A stretch of 64,000 nucleotides of DNA from Ursus arctos. Its lineage: Eukaryota > Chordata > Mammalia > Carnivora > Ursidae. The notes below the pieces were generated by a model. That model did not search any database. It saw only the letters and a program-made list of their open reading frames with translations, and was not told the origin of the DNA. The position numbers and the translations under genes are program-made. The stretch is from contig NW_026622986.1 in assembly GCF_023065955.2 (NCBI RefSeq), positions 12,115,848 through 12,179,847 on the forward strand, given 5' to 3'. Shown here piece by piece: positions 33,579 to 45,794 of the stretch (the first letter of the stretch is position 1; each line of letters starts with the position of its first letter).

Positions 33579-34722
33579 AGTGAGAACAATTCTCGGTTAA
33601 TTTTATGAGACTTGCATAATTTTGATAGTAAAACCTGACAAGAACATTATAAGAAAGGTAAATCAAACATAAATTGTTTCATAAACATGGATGGAAAAAT
33701 TTTTCAAGAAAGTATTAGAAAACCTAACCCAGCAATAATTTAAAAAAAGAAAAAGGAGAAAGAAAGCAAGTTGAGTTCATTTTAGGAATGCAAGATTATC
33801 AGTCAAAAAATCCATTACCAAAAATAAATAATAAAAAATCTGTTACTGCTATAAAAAGAAGAATAAAAACAATTATTACATGATCATCCCAATAGATGTG
33901 GAAAAAGTAGATAATAAAAAATTTAACATTTATGATATAATTCTTACTTAACTATTAATAGAAGTAAAAAAAGTAAACTAATTGAGGATATATATAAAAT
34001 ATCTACAGATACCGTCATACAGAATGGTAAAATACTGAAAGCTTTCCCTCTGAGACAAGAAATAAGACAAGGATGCCCATTATTACCACTTTTAGTCAAG
34101 ACAGTACAAGATATCTTACTTCCACATGGCAGGAAAAAGAAACAAAACATATAAGAATTGAAAGTATAGGAATAAAAGTGCCATTATTTTCATTATTAGT
34201 ACATGAAACAGTCAGAAACTATACACAGGCAATCCATTTGCATTAATAAGTAAACTTAGTAAGGTCACTCCTTAAAAGTCAACCTACAAAATCAATTACA
34301 TTTTTATATTTGAATAATTCATTTAAAATAATTTTTAAATGATACCATTTATAGTATCTGAAAAATGTAAATACAAAGGAATAAATGCAGCAAAATACTT
34401 ATAAATCGTATAGACAAAATGTTACCAAACCTTATTATGTACAATTAAAGAAAATAGAGCTAAATGTAGAAATAAAGTTTGTGAATGTACTCATGAACAT
34501 ACTCAATGTTGAAAAGATGTCAGTTCTCTCAAACTGACCAATAGATTTAATAAAGTCTCACTCATAATCCCAGCAGGACTTTTTTCAGGAAGTTGGCAAG
34601 ATGATCCTAAAATTTATATAGAAATGCAAAGAGCCAGAATATCCAAGAAAACTTGTTAAAAAGAACAAAGTTGGGGGACTTCCACTACAACACAAAACAC
34701 CTTTAAAGAAAGATATCCTGTA

Positions 34723-34904
34723 GGGGCGCCTGGGTGGCTCAGCCATTACGGGTCTGCCTCCTGCTCAGGTCATGATCCCAGGGTCCTGGGATCGAGCCCC
34801 ACATTGGGCTTCCCGGTCAGCGGGGAGCCTGCTTCTCCCTCTATCTGCTGCCACCCCTGCTTGTATTCACCTTCTCTCTCTGACAAATAAATAAATAAAA
34901 TCTT
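34723..34904 (+). mobile_element. Can-SINE with microsatellite tail
   Basis: It has a GGGGCGCCTGGGTGGCTCAG head, a CCCAGGGTCCTGGGATCGAG body and an AAATAAATAAATAAAATC tail that runs into (AAGG)n. The target duplication is unclear because the tail expanded. Confidence 0.93.
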
Positions 34905-34950
34905 AAGGAAGGAAGGAAGGAAGGAAGGAAGGAAGGAAGGAAGGAAGGAA
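34905..34950 (+). repeat. (AAGG)11 microsatellite
   Basis: Eleven perfect AAGG units at 34905-34948 follow directly on the SINE tail, so the array probably grew from it. Confidence 0.95.
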
Positions 34951-35625
34951 AGAAGAATATAAATGTACTACAATCTATAATCTAAAATTCCCATTACACA
35001 ATTCATAAAATTAATAGACATGCACAAAAGCAGAAAAATATGATCCATAGTAAAGAAAAAAATAACAGAAACTCACTATAAATATAGCCAAGAACTTGAC
35101 GTTAATGAAGAGATGGGGAATCTCAGCAAAGAAATAGAAACTGTGAAAAGAATCAAATGGAAATACTAGGACTACAACTCGCAACATCTGCAGTAAAAAA
35201 ACTCACAACATTGGCTCAACAGCAGATCAGTCGTGCATGGCGGAAGAAAAGGTCAGTGTGCTTGAAACTAAATCAATAGAAATGATCCAATCTGAAGAAC
35301 AGAGAAAAAAAAAGGTAAAAAATGAACAGAGCCTCAGTGACCTTTGAGAGAGCATCAAAAATATATAATTGGACTGCCAGAAAGAGAGGGGAGGATGGAA
35401 CAGAAAAAAGTACTTGAAGAAATACTGGCTGAAATTTTCCAAAAAGTGATGAAAATTCCATTTACAGAACCAAAAATCACAGAAAATCCCAAGCAGGAAA
35501 AACACACCCAAAACCACATCTAGTCTGAAAAGCAGCCAGAAAGACATGATTATGGGGGAAAAATACAAATGACTGCCGGTTGACCACCAGGAACGGCGGA
35601 GGAGAAAAGGCAATGAAATGACCCA

Positions 35626-35831
35626 GGAGCATGGGGGTGGCTCAGGCTCAGGGTAGCTGACTCTTGACTTCTGCCCAGGTCATGATCTCAGGGTCATGGG
35701 ATAGACACCCCCGTCAGGCTCCGTGCTCTGTGGCGAGTCTGCTTGAGATTCTTTCGCTCTCCCCCTGCCCTCCTCCTGCTCACGCTCTGTTTCCCTCTCT
35801 CTCCAAAATAAATGAACACATCTTTTTAAAG
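35626..35831 (+). mobile_element. Can-SINE, diverged, inside L1
   Basis: The head is decayed (GGGGTGGCTCAGGCTCAGGG), then GTCATGATCTCAGGGTCATGGG, a CT-rich tract and a CCAAAATAAATGAACACATC tail. The duplication AATGACCCA is at 35617-35625 and 35832-35840. Confidence 0.88.
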
Positions 35832-36284
35832 AATGACCCAAACAAACCTGTCATCTCTGCATCCCAGACCCACAAAGAGGCTTCAAAAATGAGATTGAAA
35901 TAAAGACATTTTCAAATAAATGAAAGTTGAAAGAACGTGAGGCCAGGAGATTGGCACCCCAAGAAATGCCAAAATAAGTTATTCAGACTGAAGAGAAAGG
36001 TTACCAAGTCAAAAGAGCCCTGGAAATGTTAAGTATGTGGGTAAAAATGTATCGGACTCTCGCCTTCTTTTTCATCTCCTAACTTATGGAAAAGACAAGT
36101 AACTATTTAATCATAAAAACATTGTAGTGCAGGTTTTATGGAAAATGTAAAAATGAAACATATGATAAATGTAGCACAAAGGATGGGTGGTGACAAATAA
36201 AATTATATTGTTGTAAGATTCTTACATTTTATGTAATGCCATATAATTTTAATTACAGATTGAGATAAATTAAGAATGCAAATG

Positions 36285-36396
36285 TTAATCCCCAGTGTGA
36301 CCTAATCCCAACTAATTACACCTGTAACAACTCTATTTCTGGGGGGTTAAGATTTAAACGTATGAATGGGAAGGGGACACAATTCAACCCACACCA
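36285..36396 (-). mobile_element. MLT1 fragment, antisense
   Basis: GTGTGACCTAATCCCAACTAATTACACC and GGTTAAGATTTAAACGTATGAATGGGAAGGGGACACAATTCAACCCACACC match the reversed 5' end of an MLT1-like LTR. Only about 110 bases remain within the L1. Confidence 0.6.
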
Positions 36397-37009
36397 AATG
36401 CTAAATTGTATCTGAATAACCCAAAAGAAACCAGCAAAAAAAAGGAACAGAGAAATGAAAATAAACCCCCCCAAAATCCAAATCAATAGCAAAATGTAGA
36501 TTAAATGCATCCATAACAATAATTAATAAACATAAATAAAGACTCCAATTAAAAGTAAAGGGCCATTAGACTGAATAAAAAATCAAGACCCAACTCAATG
36601 CTGTCTTCAGAGATACATTTTAAATATAAAGATACAGATGTGTTAAATATAAACACTGAGCATAAGAACCCTGGTGTATCTATATTAATGTCAGATAAAC
36701 TAGACTTCAAGACAAGGACATGATAATAGAAGCGGTGAAGAGGAATAGTTCATACTGATAGACACATGAATTCATCAGGGAGATGTAATCTTAAACAAAA
36801 ATGCATTTAAAGCCAGGCATCAAAAACCATGAAGCAAAACTTGACAGAATGAAGAGGAAGATACACAATCTACCGTCACAGAGTTGTCACTAATCTTCCG
36901 GTAATTGATACAGTAAATTTTGGACAATGAGCAGTAAGGATCAAATATATTTGAAATGACATTATCAGAAATTGATCCACCTGTCGTGCGTAGAGCACTG
37001 TGTGTAACG

Positions 37010-37080
37010 AGTTGTTGGGGCCTGAAAGTTTATGTTCCCCAACATTCACATGTTAAGGCCAACCCCAAACCAGCTCACTC
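37010..37080 (+). mobile_element. MLT1-like 5' scrap
   Basis: GTTGGGGCCTGAAAGTTTATGTTCCCCAACATTCACATGTTAAGGCC resembles the first 60 bases of an MLT1/MST-type LTR in sense. The rest is absent. Confidence 0.4.
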
Positions 37081-37189
37081 AGTAGGTTTGCATTCCTCTT
37101 TTCTTTCCTTAGAATTTTTAGTTTAAATATAGGGAAGGGGGGTGGGGGAAGAAAACAAAAAATGATCATTTAAATACAGTTATGTGCTC

Positions 37190-38515
37190 ACTCTACGCAG
37201 GTAAAAGTCAGTGGAAGCAATCCCGAGCCAAACTGAGCTACACAGATCTTTGCCGAAGTCAACAAACGGTCATTTAATAAGATGATCGATTGATTTTTGA
37301 CAAAGGCATTTACAAATCGTACCTGAACAATTGAGTAAACACGGGGGGAGAATAAATCTCACCCAAAGCTTACAGCACACACAAAATTAATTCAAGAACA
37401 ATCATAAGACTCAACATAAAAGCTAAAAGAAAACGTTTTAGAAGACAGGATAACATCTCCATGAACTTGGGACAAGCATAGATTTCCCAGACAATTCATG
37501 AAATATTACTAAACATAGAGATAACGTTGAGGAATTGGACCATGGTATTGTTAAGAATTGCTTATCAGAAGACATTGTTAAGCAGATGAAAAAGTCAGTC
37601 ATAAGTTGGGAGAAGAGTATTCTCAATATGTAAATCTGACAAAAGACTCATGACCAGAATATATTAAAGATGACCGTAAATTAGTCATCAAAGGACAATC
37701 AGCCCAGTAAAAAATGGTCAAAAGATTTGAAAGATACTTCATAAAAGAAGGTATATAAATAAGCATATTAAAAATGTTTTCATCATTAATCATGAGAAAA
37801 TAAAGCCACAATGAGATACCCCTTCACATCCACCAAAATTAAAAAGACGGAGAACAGTGATTGTTGCTGAGAATCTGGAGATCCTGAAACTCTACACCTC
37901 GTTTGTGGGAACGGGACACCATCCTCCGTTTTAGACAGCCGGTAGTCATAAACCTGCCCTCTGACCCAGCCTTCCACCCCTGGGTATTTATCCAAGAGAA
38001 ATGGCAACACAGACCACAAAAAAGATTTGCACATGAATGTTTATAGAAGCTCTTTCACACCAGCCGGAAACTGGAGACAGCCCAACGTCCATCAGGTAGT
38101 GAACAGATCAACTGTGGTATCTTTACGCAATGGAATGCTACTCAATTAAAGCAAAACAAAAAACCAAAAACTACTGCCATGGACGAAATGCAAAAGCAGT
38201 GAGATAAGTGAAAGAAGACAGACGCGGACAATTGTGTACTCTGTGATTCCCTCTCTGTGACTTTCTGGAACAGGTGGAACTCACTCTGATGATGGCTCAC
38301 AGAACAGCAGGTGCCTCTGGGTGAGGGGAGGGACAGCACCGACTGGGGATTCATGAAGGAAATTTCTGGGCTTATGGAAATATTTCCTATGTTGATAGAG
38401 GGAGGCGCTACACGGGTTTATATATTTGTCAAAATTCATCCCACGATACACTTAAGATCTGTGCATTTCACTATGCGTAAAATGTACTTCAATAAAGAGA
38501 AAAGAGAACAAAGCA
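37190..38515 (+). mobile_element. Old L1 ORF2 end and 3' UTR
   Basis: GATTTTTGACAAAGGCATTTACA, ACTCAACATAAAAGCTAAAAG, GCCACAATGAGATACCCCTTCACATCCACC, CTGGGTATTTATCCAAGAGAAATGG and GGAATGCTACTCAATTAAAGC follow L1 3' order and finish with AATGTACTTCAATAAAG. The sequence has many stops. Confidence 0.82.
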
Positions 38516-39454
38516 CGTGCATTCAAAACAACACAACATATTTTGCAAGAACATATACATAAAAATGAGGGGAGACTTAATATTCAGATGCAAGGGACAG
38601 TCTTGGCCACAGGGTTGGATAATTTCCTCAAATGTAACATTAAGTTACTTGTTCATTTTCCAGGGTGGGGGTCTTAAGCCTGTGCGGGGAAGGAGGAGAG
38701 AGGCTGGGAGTGGAGATAAAAGGAAACAAAAAGGCAAGAGGCGTAGGTCGGGCTCACAACACACACCCGACTTACTGCTCTCATTTGTCTTCCCACTCCC
38801 GTAGAGCTGCGGACCTCTGGTCTACTGAAGATTCCTCTCTGGGTTTCACCATCAGTGGGGGTCTCTCTATACTTTCTCATTATTTGTTACTTCCTTCACT
38901 GTTCTATATGTGATCTGAGACTGTAGATAATGCCCTTAAGTTACCTTCCAGAGTTTCTAAATTTGGCATATTTGAAAACCTTCTTTGCATTCTGCATGAT
39001 ACTGTGTACAACTACAGTTGTAAAAATATGTCCCAGAAAACGGAGCAAGAGGGAACTGAGATGAAAAGCTCCAAAGCCTCTCAGTTCATCGCTGCTTGTC
39101 TCACTGGTTTTTACTCTGAATTCCTCCCTGATCGCCTTTAACATGTAAGTATATCCACTCATGGCCACTAGATGGCTCTCCACTCAAAAACACTGGCTTC
39201 GTTCACACTTTTTTCCTTCCACAGTACTGAATAATTACATTATTTGGACACGTTCTCTCCCTTCCAAATTATGTGTGTTGAGTTTTCCTCTTTATGGATT
39301 TGCTAAGAACAAACGTAACAATCTAAGCACCTAAATACTGGAACAGAATATTTATAATTCAAACAAAGGGAACATTTGTGACCGCAGGAATACTCCACCG
39401 GGTCAGGCAGAGGACAGTACTACCAGCCCTGAGTTCCGTGAAAACTGCAATTCC
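38516..39454. other. Unplaced non-coding sequence
   Basis: No family or exon is recognised. It contains one weak CTCF-like match at 39165. Confidence 0.4.
39165..39179 (+). promoter_or_regulatory. Weak CTCF-like motif
   Basis: CCACTAGATGGCTCT matches the CTCF core up to GGC and then departs from the preferred RSY ending. This is a low-strength candidate. Confidence 0.25.
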
Positions 39455-39600
39455 TTCCTCCCATCTATCCTCCCTCCCTCCTTCCTCCTCCCTTCCCTCC
39501 CTCTCTCCCTCCTCCATTCCTGCCTCCCCCCCTTCCTTCCTCCCTCCCTCGCTTCCTCCCTCCATCCCTCCTTCCTTTTTTTTTTTATCTTTTTATCTTC
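39455..39600 (+). repeat. Pyrimidine-rich CCTT/CCTC microsatellite
   Basis: About 130 bases of CCCTC/CTTC units with almost no purines, ending in a T run near 39577. The reverse strand reads as a glycine/glutamate-rich frame, which is an artefact. Confidence 0.93.
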
Positions 39601-39705
39601 CTGTCTATCTCTCTCTCCCCTTCTTCATATTTTCTTTGTTTCTCTGGTGCTGTGAGATCTGCCTCCCGAGTGCAGACAAGGAAAAGACAGAAACTAGCGC
39701 TCTGG

Positions 39706-39917
39706 AAGCACCTGGGTGGCACAGCGGTTGAGCATCTGCCTTCGGCTCAGGGAGTGATCCTGGCGTTATGGGATCGAGTCCCACATTGGGCTCCTCCGCT
39801 ATGAGCCTGCTTCTTCCTCTCCCACTCACCCTGCTTGTGTTCCCTCTCTCGCTGGCTGTCTCTATCTCTATCGAATGAATAAATAAATAAAATCTTTTAA
39901 AAAATAAAAAAATAAAA
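39706..39917 (+). mobile_element. Can-SINE, ursid-type subfamily
   Basis: It has a GGTGGCACAGCGGTTGAGCA head, the TCCGCTATGAGCCTGCTTCT body and a tail of AATAAATAAATAAAATC with A-rich repeats. A 17-bp duplication with one mismatch lies at 39689-39705 and 39918-39934 (AGAAACTaGCGCTCTGG / AGAAACTgGCGCTCTGG). Confidence 0.96.
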
Positions 39918-40179
39918 AGAAACTGGCGCTCTGGGGCGAAACAACCTGGAGATGCGGTTTCCTGCTCTGGCAACTCCAGCACCTTCTCTGGGCTGCTTTT
40001 GACCGAGCCTACAGAACTGAAGGCCGCCCCTTTGTTGCTCCCGGACCCCATGCTCCCTGCTGTTGTCCAGCAGGTGAAACAGTTGCTCCCCAGTGACTGA
40101 CACGCGAGGGAGTCGGTGCCACACATGGTTCCGACAAAGGGAAATCTAGGCTCCCATGGTCAGGTCCCACCTTGGCTGG

Positions 40180-40380
40180 GATCACCCCTGGCTCTGTGCC
40201 CACAGGCCAGTGACCTAACCATGCTGTGTCTCAGCTTCTTTATCCATGAAAAGAAGAAAATAATTGTACCTACTGCATCTGGTTTTTGAGTCATGAATGA
40301 GTAAAGCACTTGGAACCACACCTGAGACATAGTATATGATCAATAAATCCTAATAATACTAATGATTACTACTGTTAGCA
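40180..40380 (+). mobile_element. MIR
   Basis: GTGACCTAACCATGCTGTGTCTCAGCTTCTTTATCCATGAAAAG and GCACTTGGAACCACACCTGAGACATAGTATATGATCAATAAATCC carry the MIR core and 3' tail. Confidence 0.8.
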
Positions 40381-41800
40381 ACACAAGCAGACATAAAGTT
40401 AAAAGAGAGTCAGGATTAGCAAGTAGCAGATGAGATGACTTATAGCTGTTTTGTTCTGTTTTTTATCTTGAGGCTTTATCTTAAAATCTCTGCACTGAGG
40501 ACCAAGGTCTTTCGCTAGGTTACAAAGGCTGCTTTCCAGAAGCTACATAGGCATTTCAGGTGACTCACAGCAAGTGTTTCCTTGGGCTGTGGGGAGGGGG
40601 TGCTGAGATATCACTAAATAAATTGCAAGGTTCTTGGAGACTGGCACAGAAACTCAGGATTGTCACCTAGGGAGAGATGCATTTGGAGTTGTGGGCCTTG
40701 ATCTTACAAAAATATAAGGTTTCCCAAAATTGAACCACTGCTGCGGAGCAAACGTGCTCACCTTAGACAATGTTCGGAGGAGGAGGAGTGGAGCAGCGTT
40801 GACCCTGCTTCCCTTGGTTTTAGGATCTCACAATCTGAAACGGAAAGGACCTTGCTATCCTGCTTCCGGATGGTATGTAATTGTCTTAAGATTCAAAGAG
40901 CTTCTCAACCTAGAATAACATTCTTCACGTGTGGGGAGAACTGACTATTATTTCCCACAAAGGGAGTTTCTGCAAATGAGGACATCGTAGCCTGGTCCTG
41001 GAATTGCCCTTACATTTTACAGTTCCAGAATAAGAAAAAAGATGAACTTAAAATAGTTTAAGGACGCAACACCATACTTTGTCATATAAACTGGAGTATA
41101 CAGAAGGCTTCTTAATTAACATTCTCTCTCCTGATGAGAGATTTCTTGTAAGATGTAGCAATGTCTGAAGAGAAAAGGGGGACAAGCGTGGGTTATTTTT
41201 ATCACTTAAGGGACCATGTTCTTTGGGAATCAAAATGAATATTCTAGGCCGTCACACTGTATTATTTCCGATAATTACTTTCATTGCTCAAGGCTTTCTT
41301 GTCAGATTTTCAGCAATCATAGATTTAAATTTGCATAAGACATCCTGCTTTTGTTCCCAAACCCCGAGGACATTGAACTGTTCTCACAAGGCTTATAACA
41401 GCTTTCTTATTGTTCCATCTAATGGAGAGAGCTCTTGTCGTGATGGGACACCTCCTTTTGAAACAATTTCTTATTTTGCCTTTTAGTTTTCTTACTCGTT
41501 TTCTGGGTCCTCCTTCAGAAGCCTCTTTCTCAGTCAGGTCACAGAATTTAGGGCAATGAGGGATCTGCCATAGACTTTCTACTTACCCTGCACAGTCTCC
41601 CGTCAGTCCCTGCTCTTGCCATCAGAGGCAATCCCAGGGCTGCTCTTTTTCTGCCGTAGGTTAGTTGTGCCTCGTGTAGAACTTCATGAAAATAGAATCA
41701 GACAGTATGTACTTTTCACTTGTAGGGTGGCAAGTGACCTGAAGGGAACAAAATGTTCTATTTCTGTCATCTTATTGGAGCAAAATGAAATTCATGACTA
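40381..41800. other. Unplaced non-coding sequence
   Basis: No repeat or exon is recognised in these 1.4 kb. The frames present are 60-87 codons long with no known motif. Confidence 0.4.
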
Positions 41801-41817
41801 AAAAGAATATGGAGCAC

Positions 41818-42017
41818 TTGGGGCCCCTGGGTGGCACAGCGGTTAAGCGTCTGCCTTCGGCTCAGGGCGTGATCCCGGCGATCTGGGATCGAGCCCCACA
41901 TCAGGCTCTTCTGCTATGAGCCTGCTCCTTCTTCTCCCACTCCCCCTGCTTGTGTTCCCTCTCTCGCTGGCTGTCTCTCTCTGTCAAATAAATAAATAAA
42001 ATCTTTAAAAAAAAAAA
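41818..42017 (+). mobile_element. Can-SINE, young ursid-type subfamily
   Basis: A near-consensus copy ending in a poly(A) of about 15. The 17-bp duplication AAAAGAATATGGAGCAC is perfect at 41801-41817 and 42018-42034. Confidence 0.97.
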
Positions 42018-42071
42018 AAAAGAATATGGAGCACAATACTGAAGAAGAAGATTAAAAGACTCATGGTTCAG

Positions 42072-42288
42072 AGCACCTGAGGGGCCTGGTCGGTTAAACA
42101 TCTGACTCTTGATTTTGGCTCAGGTCATGATGTCATGGGTTGTGAGATGGAGCCCCCCTTCCTCCATGGGGCTCTGGGCTCAGTGGGGAGTCTGCTTGAA
42201 GATTCTCTCCCTCTGCCCCTCCCCCGACTGGAGCACAGGCACCTGTTCTCTCTCTCTCTCAAATAAATAGAGAAGTCTTTAAGAAAAA
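42072..42288 (+). mobile_element. Can-SINE, older
   Basis: A GAGGGGCCTGGTCGGTTAAAC head, TCAGGTCATGATGTCATGGG, a CT-rich stretch and an AAATAAATAGAGAAGTC tail. It starts 54 bases after the younger SINE. No target duplication was recognised. Confidence 0.88.
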
Positions 42289-42292
42289 TGAA

Positions 42293-43571
42293 CTAAAAAT
42301 GGGTCACAAAACTTTGTGTAAAATAGAAAACTATAAAACTTCTGGAAGAAAACAGGAGAAAGTCTATGTAACCTTACTTTTGGTGCTGGGTTTAGAGACA
42401 CAACCAAAAGCACAGTCCATGAAAGAAAAATTGATAAGTTGAACTTTTTTAAATTAAGAAAACAACTCTGTTTACAATAGCATCAAAGAATAAAATATCT
42501 AGGACCAAATTTAACCGAGAAAGTGAAAGAGTCATACACTGAAAAGTACAACACTATGAAAATGGATGAAAAAAACCTTGAAGACCTAAATAAATGGAAT
42601 GACATCACATATTCAGAGATTGAAAGAATGTTAAGATTGCTATCTTAACAATGTTGATTTTGATACAGTCCCTATCAAAATCCCAACAGCCTTTTTTTTT
42701 TTTCCAGAAATGGAAAAGCCAATCCTCAAATTCATACAGAAATATAAGGGGTTCCAAATAGTCACAACAATACTGAAAAAGCACAATAAAGCTGGATGAC
42801 TCAAACGTCCCAATTTCAAAAATTGAAAGCCTACTACAAAAGCTACAGTGGTCAACACAGTTTGATACTGGCCCAAGGATAAACATAGACAACAATGGAA
42901 CAGAATTGAAACTCTAAAAAGAAGCCTAAATATCTACAGCCAACTGTTGCTTAATGTGCCTTCAACAAATGCTAGAACAAGTAGATATTCACATGCAAAA
43001 GATGAAGTTGGACAACAAAGGTCACACTCTTGGAAGAAAACATGGGCGTAAATCTTCACGACCTCAGAATTAATAGTAAGTTCTTAGATTTGACACCAAA
43101 AGCATGGGTAGCATTATTCACAATAGCCAAATAGCCATAATAGCCAACATGTCCAAAAATTGGTGAATGGATAAAAAAATATGATACATCTGTAAAGTAA
43201 AATATTGTTTGGCCATAAGAAGGAATGAAGTACGGATATATGCTCCAGCATGGATAAAACTGGAAAACGTCATTCTAAGTGACAGAAAACAAACTTGAAA
43301 AACACATACTGTCAAATTCCATTTATATGAAATGTTCAGACTAGGCAAACCTTTAGACACAGAAAGTAGATTTGTGGGTGTCAGGGGCTGGGACCAGAGG
43401 GGATGGGGAGCGACTGCTAATAACTATGGGGTTACTTTGGGGCACAGTGAGAATGTTTTGGAATTAGAGAATGGTGATGCATAACTCTGTAAACACATTA
43501 AGAACTACTGTATGCTTTAAAGCATGAATTTTGTGATATGTGAATGATATATCGATAAAACTTTTATTTTT
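42293..43571 (+). mobile_element. L1 ORF2 end and 3' UTR
   Basis: AACTATAAAACTTCTGGAAGAAAACAGGAGAAAG, CTATCAAAATCCCAACAGCC, AGCTACAGTGGTCAACACAG, CAATAGCCAAATAGCC, GGCCATAAGAAGGAATGAAGTACGG and TGATATATCGATAAAAC follow L1 order. There are frequent stops, and the SINE at 43590 marks its far end. Confidence 0.85.
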
Positions 43572-43589
43572 AAAAATGGCCAAGAGATA

Positions 43590-43779
43590 GGGGCACCGTG
43601 GTGGTTTAGTCAGTTAAGCATTTGCCTTCAGCTCAGGTCATGATCCTGGGGTCCGGGGATCGAACCCTGCATTGGGCTCCCTGCTCAGTGGGGAGTCTGT
43701 TTCTCCTTCTGCCCCTCCCCCACACTGTGTGTGTGCACATGTGTGTGCTCTCTCTCTCTCTTTCAAATAAATACATGAA
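43590..43779 (+). mobile_element. Can-SINE
   Basis: A GGGGCACCGTGGTGGTTTAG head, TCAGGTCATGATCCTGGGG, a GTGTGTG patch, a CT tract and an AAATAAATACATG tail. A perfect 18-bp duplication (AAAAATGGCCAAGAGATA) flanks it at 43572-43589 and 43780-43797. Confidence 0.97.
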
Positions 43780-44360
43780 AAAAATGGCCAAGAGATATAA
43801 CAGACACCTCACCAGAAAAAATATCAGATGACAAATAAGCAAGTGAAAAGATGCTTAACATAATTTTGCATAAAGGAAATGCAAATAGAAGAATAATGAG
43901 ATACCACCATACACTTATCACATTGGTTACTATCCAAAAATGGACAATACCAATTGCTGGGGAGGATACAAAGTAACAGAAACTCTCATTTTTCATTGCT
44001 GGGAATGCAAAATAGTACAACTATTTTGGAATACATCTGGCAGTTTCTTACAATGTTAAACATAACCTTACCATAGGATCCAGCAATCAGACTGTTGGCT
44101 TTTCACTCAAGTAAACTTGAGTTACTTGAAAACTTATGACCACACAAAATCCTGTACATGACTGTTTATAGCAGTTTTATTCATAATTTCCCCAACCTAG
44201 AAGCAACCAAGATATCATTCAATCAGCAAGTGCATAAGCAAACTGTGGTCCATCTGTGCAGGGAAATATTAGTCAGCTGTAAAAAGAAATGAATTAGCAA
44301 GCCACACAGGACATGGATAGGTTTTTAAATGTATATTCATAGGTGCAAAAAGCCAGTCTG

Positions 44361-44559
44361 GGGGCGCCTGGGTGGCACAGCGGTTAAGCGTCTGCCTTCG
44401 GCTCAGGGCATGATCCCGGCGTTACGGGATCGAGCCCCACATCAGGCTCCTCCGCTATGAGCCTGCTTCTTCCTCTCCCACTCCCCCTGCTTGTGTTCCC
44501 TCTCTCGCTGGCTGTCTCTATCTCTGTCGAATAAATAAATAGAATCTTTAAAAAAAAAA
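44361..44559 (+). mobile_element. Can-SINE, young ursid-type subfamily
   Basis: A near-consensus copy with a poly(A). The perfect 14-bp duplication AAAAAGCCAGTCTG is at 44347-44360 and 44560-44573. Confidence 0.97.
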
Positions 44560-45794
44560 AAAAAGCCAGTCTGAAAAGGCTATATACTATATTATTCCAT
44601 GTATGACGTTCTGGAAAAGACAAAACTATAGAGACAGTGGCTGCCAGGGGCACGGGGGAGGGAAGGAGAGTTGAATAAGTAAAGCCCAGGGATATTTCTA
44701 GGGTGGTGAAATTGTACTGTACGATACTGTAATGTTAAATAAATAACATTACATGTTTGGCAAAGCCTATACAACTTTACAGCACCCAGAATGAACCTTC
44801 ATGTTTGCAAATTAAATCATTTAGGTCAAGGGGGTCCTAGGAGGGAATGCAGAATATGACAAAAAAATCTCACTCTATTAAAAATATATGAAACAACCAT
44901 AGGTGGAGGTGGAAGGGGACAAGATACTGACCTAAGTTACTCTGGAAATGAGTGAAGTCTGTAACTCTAAAGGCAAACAAAACAAAATGGGCAGCAGCAA
45001 AAACCGTTCATAAGTGTTGTGCTCGAGTTAATGAAGAGGGTTCCCATGGGCGTACAAGCTCACAGTTCCGAAACCACCATATCTCCATACTGGAATTGAG
45101 CAATTAAGTAAATAAACAGTGGACGGTGGGAAACTAGCTTCTCATCATTGGAGGTTAGGGTTCGTAAGTGCCCAATAATTAGAGTTGGTAAGGTCAGTGT
45201 GAGCTCATGTTCCACTTACTATAGCTACAGGTGGTTACGTATAGAAATATTTTACAGACAGGTACACACACGGGTTAGTACATGCACATATATTTTCTTG
45301 CATCAGCTGAGAGGTCTAGAAGCCACCTAATAACGACAAGCAAACAAACACGCAGATTTTGGTGTCTCGGACCATTCTCTGATAAAAGGTACAAAGACGC
45401 CTGATTTTAGAACTGGGAAATGTACAAGATGAGCGAGGAGCCAAAAGTGAAGAAGTGTGGGAGGGAAAGGGAAAACACGATGATGGGGGTTGTATAAAGG
45501 GACACGCTAGTCAACTGAGAGCTTCCAATGGACAAAAACCTAAACAATGTGAACAAAATACATGATGTAGTATCAAGTTATAACCCAAAGTAGAAATAAA
45601 TATCCCTGAGTCTATACTGACACAAATGATGGAACACATGAATAAATGGAGGCGAATAGGTCAATTTCTCATACAGAAGAAGTCTAAATAATTTATGTAG
45701 ACACTCTCTCCTCAAGGACGTGGAGGTTAACTCTCTACCCCTTATGTGATGTGTGGCTGCACACAGTGACTTTCTTATAAATAGTAAGAGGGGA

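Larger units (their letters stand above)
31850..34705 (+). mobile_element. Old L1 ORF2 portion, interrupted
   Basis: The sequence follows L1 ORF2 in sense order: an endonuclease-end region (CATAATGATAGAAGAGTCAGTACTTCAGGAAG), a linker (AAATTTATTACAAAAAGATAATTAG), then the reverse-transcriptase region with CTGAGACAAGAAATAAGACAAGGATGCCCATTATTACC near 34051. It is interrupted by another repeat (32825-33145) and a SINE (33359-33578). Multiple stops and deletions leave no functional protein. Confidence 0.8.
34955..36960 (+). mobile_element. Old L1 ORF1 to 5' ORF2 portion
   Basis: ORF1-like text (GATCCAATCTGAAGAACAGAG, ATGAACAGAGCCTCAGTGACC, AAATACTGGCTGAAATTTTCC) lies at 35240-35610 and 35840-36060. 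It is followed by the inter-ORF region and 5' ORF2-like text (GACTCCAATTAAAAGTAAAGGGCCATTAGACTG, TATTAATGTCAGATAAACTAGACTTCAAG). A SINE and an MLT1 scrap interrupt it. No intact ORF1 or ORF2 remains. Confidence 0.75.

Noticed and set aside
33110..34705. Functional L1 reverse transcriptase
   Set aside because: Reverse-transcriptase text is present, but many stops and deletions break the frame, and no L1 in the window has intact ORF1 or ORF2.
39605..40126. Longest antisense frame in the window, 173 codons, as a gene
   Set aside because: Its middle is the translation of a Can-SINE, and its ends run into low-complexity and unplaced sequence. There is no known domain.
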